NCBI GenBank assembly: GCA_905236195.1
Contig: CAJOOX010000166.1
Span: 1 to 21,170 of the forward strand
Origin: an uncultured Bacteroidales bacterium
GTDB taxonomy: Bacteria; Bacteroidota; Bacteroidia; Bacteroidales; UBA3663
Length of the DNA stretch: 21,170 nt
Direction: 5' to 3'
In this document: positions 1 to 5,574 of the stretch, piece by piece
Numbering within the stretch: position 1 is the first letter of the stretch
Layout of the letters: every line of letters begins with the position of its first letter
Position numbers and translations under genes: made by a program
Notes under the pieces: generated by a model
What the model saw: only the letters and a program-made list of their open reading frames with translations
Told to the model about the DNA's origin: nothing
Databases searched by the model: none

Positions 1-348
1 TCCCATTGGTCCCTGCATCAAGTGGACGGTGACACCTGGCAAAGAAACATTCTTGGTGTATGTATAGGTCAGAAATATATCTCCTTCCGCCGTCGGTTTC
101 AGTTCGTAGGCTGAACGATGGCTGATGACCGCATGTGGATATAATTGCCCAAGCACATAAAACAGGTTCCTCTTTATGATGTCCTCCGGGGCTTCATCCA
201 TAGTAGTCGTATATACCTTGGGGGCAATCTTTCGGAGTTTCCCCTCTTTCAACATTGCCGTTCTGCGTGCCGACTCGTTTTTGTCCGAGGTCGCCATTAC
301 GATTTCCTGCACATTCTGTAACGAAGTATTCTTTGCCATTTTTTCCAT
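1..348 (-). CDS. Probable Fic-family protein, N-terminal fragment (cut by window edge)
   Basis: The 116 visible codons form the N-terminus of a larger protein and run off the window. They begin MEKMAKNTSLQNVQEIV; an in-frame ATG at 339 is an equally good start, because neither has a clear ribosome binding site. The visible part reads as a winged-helix-like region (RRTAMLKEGKLRKIAPKVYT) followed by RNLFYVLGQLYPHAVISHRS and FLTYTYTKNVSLPG. From memory of the family, this arrangement matches the AbiEi-like N-terminal domain of Bacteroidetes Fic/DOC proteins, whose C-terminal domain transfers AMP to target proteins. The catalytic HPFxxGNGR motif would lie outside the window, so enzymatic identity is inference. 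The main alternative is a free-standing AbiEi-type antitoxin or regulator. It has its own promoter just upstream and no visible partner. Confidence 0.5.
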   Translation of the reverse strand, partial: MEKMAKNTSLQNVQEIVMATSDKNESARRTAMLKEGKLRKIAPKVYTTTMDEAPEDIIKRNLFYVLGQLYPHAVISHRSAYELKPTAEGDIFLTYTYTKNVSLPGVTVHLMQGPMG

Positions 349-367
349 TAAGATTAAATTTTCGGTG

Positions 368-375
368 CAAAGATA
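368..375 (-). promoter_or_regulatory. Bacteroidetes -7 element for the Fic-like gene
   Basis: Read on the minus strand this is TATCTTTG followed by CACCGAA, an exact match to the Bacteroidetes sigma factor -7 consensus TAnnTTTG. It sits about 20 to 30 bases upstream of the two candidate starts. I see no convincing TTTG -33 box at the expected distance. The same 16-base string, read on the plus strand as TTTCGGTGCAAAGATA, recurs at 18160-18175 ahead of the lipoprotein gene. Confidence 0.7.
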
Positions 376-790
376 CGATTTTTTTCGATTAAGAGATATA
401 AAAACAGGAATTTTTGTCGATTAAGGGTCGTTAAACACTATTTTTGCTCTTGTTTCTATTATAAATCAAATAAACAGAACTATCCAGACATTACATTGAT
501 TGCTGCAATTCCCCTCAAGGAACAAGCCAGTCGTTTTAGTTTCTATGACCGTAAGCGATATGACAGGCTCCCGGAGGTGGCAGATGGGGTGATTGTGCTC
601 AGTAAGAGTTATTATCCAAGCTGTTTCTTGGACAGGGATGAGTTCATGGTGAACAACTCCTCTAAGAGTGGTTCTTGGATAATCAACAAATAACGACATC
701 ATGAGCACGAACCAATTCACCGAACACAGCAGACGAATTTGACACCACAGGAACGTGGGGAGAGGAGTAAAGAATGACACCGCAATAAAA
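376..790. other. Gene-free spacer with no recognisable coding sequence
   Basis: About 415 bases lie between the promoter of the Fic-like gene and the end of the regulator operon, and I recognise no gene in them. A 66-codon plus-strand frame at 496-693 would need a TTG start and matches nothing I know, although its codons look plausible, so it could be a decayed coding remnant. A perfect 10-base inverted repeat (ATTATCCAAG at 611-620, CTTGGATAAT at 674-683) encloses 53 bases. No insertion-sequence ends or target duplications are apparent. Confidence 0.5.
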
Positions 791-817
791 TGTGACAGGA
801 ACCTGTCCCCTGTCACA
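791..817. repeat. REP-like nested palindrome overlapping the regulator stop codon
   Basis: TGTGACAGG (791-799) and CCTGTCACA (809-817) are perfect 9-base arms around a 9-base spacer. A second palindrome, GACAGG-AA-CCTGTC (794-807), uses the left arm and the spacer, so two hairpins compete for the same bases. The element contains the TGA stop (813-815) of the minus-strand regulator. Its GACAGG/CCTGTC core resembles palindromic REP units associated with REP-associated tyrosine transposases. There is no T-tract on either side, so it is a weak candidate for an intrinsic terminator. It may instead protect the 3' end of the operon mRNA. Confidence 0.55.
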
Positions 818-1056
818 CTTTACCAAAAGCCAACGGTTGAGACACTTCAAACCGCAAACCAAGTGCATTGAGTATCCTGAGGAACATGCCGGCACCGGGC
901 TCCACGCTGCCATTCTCCACACGGGAGATATAGGCCTTGTTGGTGCCTACACGCTGGGCAAGTTCCTGCTGGGTAACCTTTTCACGCTTACGTGCATCGC
1001 TGATAATCTGGCCTACACAATAAGCATAGGCCTCTTTGCGAAAATCGCTTTGACAT
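813..1056 (-). pseudogene. Xre/HigA-type helix-turn-helix regulator, apparently frameshifted near its start
   Basis: The frame ending at 813 encodes a clear Cro/C1-type helix-turn-helix: VTQQELAQRVGTNKAYISRV then ENGSVEPGAGMFLRILNALG. This is the form seen in HigA-like antitoxins and small DNA-binding regulators, which bind operator DNA as dimers. No ATG, GTG or TTG precedes the domain in this frame; the frame runs back open into the upstream nudC gene. The only well-placed ATG (1054-1056, 12 bases after the nudC stop) is one frame off and gives MSKRF before drifting to a stop. Removing one T from the TTTT run at 1041-1044 joins MSKRF to RKEAYAYCVGQI and yields about 80 residues, the usual size. 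The gene is therefore disrupted, sequenced wrongly, or read by frameshifting. No HigB-like toxin is adjacent. Confidence 0.7.
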
Positions 1057-1068
1057 ATTTTTATTGAA

Positions 1069-1869
1069 TTATTCCATAGATTTCCGCTGCCGCCAGTCCT
1101 CGATGAGACGGCGGGCGATGGACATGGGGTCCGGGATGTTTTCAGGCATGGTTTCGCGTGTTGCCCAGCGATATTCGACCAGTTCGCCGTCACGGAAATC
1201 CACTTCGCCGGAAATCCAGTCGGCCGTAAAGCCGACCATAACCTGAGAAGGGAACGGCCAGGGCTGGGATGCGAAATATCGGATATTGCCCACTTCGAGT
1301 CCGGTTTCCTCACGCACCTCACGGACCACAGCCTGTTCGAAAGTCTCTCCACCCTCGACAAAACCGGCGACGAGTCCGAACATTACGCGACGAAAGTTTT
1401 TGGCACGGACGAGCAGAATTTCGTCACGGTTCTCCACCTGCCGTCGAATACGTACGATGATGCATGGAGCAATGTGCGGAAAATGTTCGGTTCCGCAATT
1501 GGGACAGCGTTTTCCCATATCCATGTGGCGCTCGAGGGGCGTTCCGCAGACAGGACAGAACCTGTTGGAACGTTCCCAAAACACCCATTCCGAAGCCCGG
1601 CTTGCAGCCAGATAATCCTCCGGAGAGAGCAAGTCCCAGGATTCGCGGATGGGGACATAGTGATGGGATACATTTCCGACATCCGGAATGAAAGATACCT
1701 CTTCGTCACTCATAAAGGCCACAGCCTCCTTCCCGACTTTCTCAGCCATATCGAAGATGAAATCCGGGGCAGGCATAGCGACCGGACACCGGTCAGGTAT
1801 CAAAAATTTGCCCTCCTCGGGAGAAGAGAGCAAAATTTCGTTTTTCTTATTGAGAATATAATACTTCAT
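1069..1869 (-). CDS. nudC: NAD(+) diphosphatase, NudC-type Nudix hydrolase
   Basis: The 266-residue protein carries all NudC hallmarks. It has a zinc ribbon with Cys105, Cys108, Cys122 and Cys125 (FCPVCG and RCPNCG), and a complete 23-residue Nudix box at 169-191 (GFVEGGETF, then REVREETGL). The motif SQPWPFPSQ at 201-209 separates NADH pyrophosphatases from other Nudix enzymes. NudC hydrolyses NAD(H) to NMN(H) and AMP and, in characterised members, removes NAD caps from RNA 5' ends. The length is typical and it should be cytosolic. Its ATG overlaps the stop of the PurF-like gene in an ATGA arrangement, which indicates translational coupling in the same operon. The frameshifted regulator follows immediately. 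The neighbourhood is nucleotide metabolism, consistent with turnover of NAD or other dinucleotides. Confidence 0.95.
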   Translation of the reverse strand: MKYYILNKKNEILLSSPEEGKFLIPDRCPVAMPAPDFIFDMAEKVGKEAVAFMSDEEVSFIPDVGNVSHHYVPIRESWDLLSPEDYLAASRASEWVFWERSNRFCPVCGTPLERHMDMGKRCPNCGTEHFPHIAPCIIVRIRRQVENRDEILLVRAKNFRRVMFGLVAGFVEGGETFEQAVVREVREETGLEVGNIRYFASQPWPFPSQVMVGFTADWISGEVDFRDGELVEYRWATRETMPENIPDPMSIARRLIEDWRQRKSME

Positions 1870-3761
1870 TTCATCGCGCGCTTAGAATCGTTGCCTTCAT
1901 AATAGTTGATGAATGCCTGGTTGACGAGGCGGTTACCACCGGGCGTCGGATAATCGCCTGTGAAATACCAGTCGCCGGGAGTATTGGGACAAGCCTTGTG
2001 GAGTCCCTCGATACTCTGGAATACAATTTCAACGGGAATCTTCACATCCTCCGGGGTCAGCATTTCAGCAATCTTGCGGGAAATCTGTTCGGCGGTGAAT
2101 GGCTTATAGACATCCTTCACATAGTTCTTGATCTTCTCCTTGGGCAACAGTTCCTGACTCTTGCAACGCCGATAGACGTCCTCGAGGTTCTGGTTCATAC
2201 CCATTTCGTAGTTCAGCTCAATAGCGGCACGGAAGGCACAGAACTCTCCCATGCGGCTCATGTCAATGCCGTAGCAGTCGGGATAGCGGATCTGCGGCGA
2301 CGAGGAAACAATCACTATCTTCTTGGGTTCGAGAGTTGCCAGAATCTTAATAATTGACTGTTTGAGCGTGGTGCCTCGCCCAATCGAATCGTCGATTGCC
2401 ACCAGTGTATCCACGCCGCTGTTGATGAGTCCGTAGGTAACGTCGTAAACGTGTCCTGCAAGATCATTACGCGACGCTCCTTCCGCAATAAACGTACGGA
2501 GTTTGATATCCTTGTGGGCAATCTTTTCGGAATGAACGCGATGGTTGAGAATCTGTATCAGTTCCTCCTCCGTGATTTCAGGCCCCTTCTTTTTGATGAG
2601 TTCCAGTTTCTGCCGGTTGAGGATATCGTTGAGACCCTCGGTCAACCCCATGTATGCAATCTCGGCGGTATTGGGAATAAACGAGAACTGGGCGTGGTCG
2701 AGGTCATTGTCGCAGGCTTTGGCCACAATGGGCGCCAGGAGATAACCCAAACGCTTGCGTTCCTGATAGATGTCCTGATCGTTGCCCCGCGAGAAATAGA
2801 TACGTTCGAAGGAACAGTCCGACGTCTTCTGGGCCGGGTTGATTTGGGAGAAGGAGACTTTGCCGGCACGGTTGACAATCACGGCAGAACCGGGTGCAAG
2901 GAGTTTAACCTCATCGTAGGAAACACCGAATGCAGTCTGAATCACAGGCCGCTCGGAAGCGACCACCAGGATTTCGTCATCGTGATAACAGAACGCAGGA
3001 CGGATTCCCCACGGATCGCGGAGTGCGAAACATTCTCCGGAACCAGTCATGCCGCAGATGCAATAACCGCCATCCCATGAGGAAGAAGCCGTCTTGAGGA
3101 CATTCTCCATCTGTATGTGGCTTTCGATGAGCTCGGTAACCTGTTTTCCGGTTCGGATGTCGTCGTTATAGTTCCTGTAAAGACGTTCCACCTCCTTATC
3201 CAACCGGAATCCGACCTCTTCAAGCATCAGGTAGGTGTCGGCATATTTGCGGGGATGCTGGCCGCTCTCCATTACATCGCGGTAGATTTCATCTACGTTG
3301 GTGAGATTGAAATTACCACATAGACAAAGACTCTTTGCGCGGAAGTTATTGCGCCGGATGAAAGGATGCACATAATCGAGACCGCTTTTGCCCGTGGTCG
3401 AATAGCGCAGATGTCCCATGTAAATCTCACCCACATACGGAATCTGTTCCTTGGCATAGGTGGCGGATACGACCTCATCGCGAACCGCCGCATTGATTTT
3501 CCCGTGAACGGTACCGAAGATTTCAGAGATAGCCCCCGAACCCATTTCACGTTCGCGGAAGAAATATTCTTCACCCGGCTTGGCCTCCATTTTCAGCGAG
3601 GCGAGACCGGCACCTTCCTGTCCGCGATTGTGCTGTTTTTCCATCAGGAGGTAGAGTTTATTCAACCCATACATCCATGTGCCATACTTTTTCTGATAGT
3701 ACTCGAGAGGTTTTAGGAGTCGAATCAGAGCGACACCACACTCGTGCTTGATTGGTTCCAT
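1866..3761 (-). CDS. purF: Amidophosphoribosyltransferase, long Bacteroidetes PurF-type
   Basis: The 631-residue protein has an N-terminal class II glutaminase domain and a C-terminal phosphoribosyltransferase domain, as in PurF, which makes 5-phosphoribosylamine from PRPP and glutamine in the first step of purine synthesis. Cys8 (MEPIKHECGV) would become the N-terminal nucleophile after removal of seven residues. Other motifs are RGQEGAG (46-52), GHLRYSTTG (116-124), RDPWGIRP (248-255) and the PRPP loop AIDDSIGRGTT (455-465). It is over 100 residues longer than classical PurF, with extra sequence around 375-420 and a C-terminal extension, a form I associate with Bacteroidetes. GNFNLTN (149-155) stands where classical enzymes have NGNLTN, and the loop has Gly where DDSIVRG is usual. 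It starts 2 bases after the UPF0210 stop. It may be the main PurF or a paralogue. Confidence 0.85.
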   Translation of the reverse strand: MEPIKHECGVALIRLLKPLEYYQKKYGTWMYGLNKLYLLMEKQHNRGQEGAGLASLKMEAKPGEEYFFREREMGSGAISEIFGTVHGKINAAVRDEVVSATYAKEQIPYVGEIYMGHLRYSTTGKSGLDYVHPFIRRNNFRAKSLCLCGNFNLTNVDEIYRDVMESGQHPRKYADTYLMLEEVGFRLDKEVERLYRNYNDDIRTGKQVTELIESHIQMENVLKTASSSWDGGYCICGMTGSGECFALRDPWGIRPAFCYHDDEILVVASERPVIQTAFGVSYDEVKLLAPGSAVIVNRAGKVSFSQINPAQKTSDCSFERIYFSRGNDQDIYQERKRLGYLLAPIVAKACDNDLDHAQFSFIPNTAEIAYMGLTEGLNDILNRQKLELIKKKGPEITEEELIQILNHRVHSEKIAHKDIKLRTFIAEGASRNDLAGHVYDVTYGLINSGVDTLVAIDDSIGRGTTLKQSIIKILATLEPKKIVIVSSSPQIRYPDCYGIDMSRMGEFCAFRAAIELNYEMGMNQNLEDVYRRCKSQELLPKEKIKNYVKDVYKPFTAEQISRKIAEMLTPEDVKIPVEIVFQSIEGLHKACPNTPGDWYFTGDYPTPGGNRLVNQAFINYYEGNDSKRAMK

Positions 3762-3763
3762 AT

Positions 3764-5128
3764 TTAATTTTTGAAGGAGTGGATTGGAGCGGGAATACGT
3801 CCGCCGCGGTTGACGAACGTTGAACAGTCAAACCCGTTGACAGGCATGATGGGCGCATAACCCAAGAGACCGCCGAATTCGACGACATCGCCCACGGTCT
3901 TGCCGATTACGGGAATGATACGCACAGCCGTGGTTTTCTGATTCACCATACCGATGGCGCTTTCGTCGGCGATGATGCCGGCGATAGTGGTGGCCGACGT
4001 TGTTCCGGGGATGGCTATCATATCGAGGCCTACGGAACATACGCAGGTCATGGCTTCGAGTTTCTCGATATTCAGGGCACCGGCATTCACGGCATCAATC
4101 ATCCCCTGGTCTTCGCTCACGGGAATAAAAGCGCCGCTCAAACCGCCAACGTAAGACGATGCCATCACACCGCCTTTTTTCACCTGATCGTTCAACATCG
4201 CAAGGGCTGCCGTAGTGCCGGGTGCTCCGGCACGTTCCAGTCCGATACATTCCAGAATATCGGCTACCGAGTCGCCGATGGCAGGTGTGGGAGCCAGACT
4301 GAGATCGATGATACCGAAAGGTACACCCAGACGGGCCGAGGCCTCCTGGGCCACCAGTTGTCCAACGCGGGTAATCTTGAATGCGGTCTTTTTAATCGTC
4401 TCACACAACACTTCGAAATTGGCATCAGGAATCTGTTCGAGCGCATATTTCACAACGCCCGGTCCGGAAACGCCGACGTTGATGATGGCATCGGCTTCAG
4501 ACACTCCGTGAAAAGCACCGGCCATGAACGGATTGTCATCGGGGGCATTGCAGAGTACCACCAGTTTGGCACATCCCAGTGAATCCCGGTCAGCCGTTTT
4601 CACAGCGGTCTGTTTCACAATATCGCCCATCAGACGTACGGCATCCATATTGATACCCGTCTTGGTGGACCCCACGTTCACCGAAGCACAGATACGTTCG
4701 GTTTGGGCCAATGCGTCGGGAATGCTCCGTATCAGTAGTTCGTCACTCGCAGTCATTCCCTTCGAAACAACAGCCGAGTATCCGCCGATGAAATTCACGC
4801 CGACCTCACGGGCAACCACATCCAGGGTCTGTGCAATCTGTACATAATCGTATGGTGTCCTGCACGAAGCCGCCCCGACCAGGGAGATCGGAGTTACGGA
4901 AATACGCTTGTTGACAATCGGAATACCGAACTCATGGGCGATGTCCTCTCCGGTCTGTACCAGATTGGATGCCAGTCGTGTGATTTTATTATAAATATTG
5001 TTACAGGTGACCTGAACGTTGTCGCTGCTGCAGTCAAGCAGGCTGATGCCCATGGTAATGGTGCGTACATCCAGGTTCTCATGTTCGATCATCTTATTGG
5101 TTTCGATGACCTCGGAAATATTGATCAT
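3764..5128 (-). CDS. UPF0210 / DUF711 (PFL-like) family protein
   Basis: The 454-residue protein matches the UPF0210 family, whose fold is related to pyruvate formate-lyase-like proteins but whose function is not established. Supporting features are the start MINISEVIETNKMIEHENLDV, conserved stretches such as NFIGGYSAVVSKGMT and VGVSGPGVVKYAL, and the glycine-rich end GFDCSTFVNRGGRIPAP. The length is usual for the family. It follows the ACT-domain gene by about 39 bases and precedes the PurF-like gene by 2 bases. Pairing of UPF0210 with a small ACT protein is conserved across distant bacteria, for example the streptococcal SP_0238/SP_0239 pair, so the two probably act together. The link to PurF here suggests a metabolic or regulatory role, but that is inference. 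No signal peptide or membrane segment is visible, so it should be cytosolic. Confidence 0.9.
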   Translation of the reverse strand: MINISEVIETNKMIEHENLDVRTITMGISLLDCSSDNVQVTCNNIYNKITRLASNLVQTGEDIAHEFGIPIVNKRISVTPISLVGAASCRTPYDYVQIAQTLDVVAREVGVNFIGGYSAVVSKGMTASDELLIRSIPDALAQTERICASVNVGSTKTGINMDAVRLMGDIVKQTAVKTADRDSLGCAKLVVLCNAPDDNPFMAGAFHGVSEADAIINVGVSGPGVVKYALEQIPDANFEVLCETIKKTAFKITRVGQLVAQEASARLGVPFGIIDLSLAPTPAIGDSVADILECIGLERAGAPGTTAALAMLNDQVKKGGVMASSYVGGLSGAFIPVSEDQGMIDAVNAGALNIEKLEAMTCVCSVGLDMIAIPGTTSATTIAGIIADESAIGMVNQKTTAVRIIPVIGKTVGDVVEFGGLLGYAPIMPVNGFDCSTFVNRGGRIPAPIHSFKN

Positions 5129-5167
5129 AAACCTTTATTAACCGTATTCTTTGTAAACGATGAGAAC

Positions 5168-5440
5168 TCAGATTCGATGCATCTTGTCAAAGATGTCCTC
5201 ACGCTGACACTTGACCTGGACTCCTTTTTCGTCGCCGATGAGGCGGAGCTGTTCTGCCATCTCGTCGAACTTTCCTTCATACTTGGATATATCGACAATC
5301 ATCATCATGTTGAAAAACTCCTGCACGATGGTCTGGGAAATGTCAAGAATGTTGATGTTATGCTCTGCCAAATAAGTACATACCGCCGCGATAATTCCGA
5401 CAGTGTCTTTACCGACAACGGTGATGATGGTTCTGTTCAT
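5168..5440 (-). CDS. ACT-domain protein, UPF0237 family
   Basis: This 90-residue protein consists of a single ACT domain: NRTIITVVGKDTVGIIAAVC (2-21), then NINILDISQTIVQEFFNMMM. ACT domains bind small ligands, usually amino acids, and regulate partner enzymes. The D-x-V/P-G-I-I start is typical of stand-alone UPF0237 proteins related to GcvR. I chose the ATG at 5440 because the frame, although open to 5515, would otherwise cross the promoter at 5470-5477. It is the first gene of the minus-strand operon and sits directly upstream of its conserved partner UPF0210. The natural reading is that it senses a ligand and adjusts UPF0210 activity. The ligand cannot be told from sequence. Confidence 0.88.
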   Translation of the reverse strand: MNRTIITVVGKDTVGIIAAVCTYLAEHNINILDISQTIVQEFFNMMMIVDISKYEGKFDEMAEQLRLIGDEKGVQVKCQREDIFDKMHRI

Positions 5441-5469
5441 CTTATCTATATGATTTTGAAATTTTGGCG

Positions 5470-5501
5470 CAAAGATAAAGAAAAATTTCGACATCGGCAA
5501 A
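5470..5501 (-). promoter_or_regulatory. Promoter of the ACT-UPF0210-purF-nudC operon
   Basis: On the minus strand, TTTG (5498-5501) and TATCTTTG (5470-5477) are separated by 20 bases, a textbook Bacteroidetes -33/-7 pair. The -7 box is followed by CGCCAA. Transcription should begin near 5460, giving a leader of roughly 20 bases before the ACT start at 5440. It faces the TPR operon promoter across about 16 bases, so the two operons may share regulation. Confidence 0.8.
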
Positions 5502-5517
5502 CTTTTAACCTCCAAAA

Positions 5518-5549
5518 TTTGGTTATTCTGTTATTTTTTTATATCTTTG
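5518..5549 (+). promoter_or_regulatory. Promoter of the TPR / outer-membrane barrel operon
   Basis: TTTG (5518-5521) and TATCTTTG (5542-5549) are separated by 20 bases and the -7 box is followed by CGCC, matching the Bacteroidetes consensus. The ATG at 5575 lies 25 bases downstream of the -7 box, so the leader is very short. The segment is AT-rich, with a T-run just before the -7 box. Confidence 0.8.
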
Positions 5550-5574
5550 CGCCTGTTATTGTAAATATTGTAAT

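Noticed and set aside
496..693. 66-codon plus-strand frame in the left spacer
   Set aside because: It needs a TTG start, has no promoter or family match, and is kept only as a possible remnant in the spacer description.
5441..5515. Longer start for the ACT gene
   Set aside because: It would place the start codon upstream of the operon's own -7 box and add residues absent from the family.
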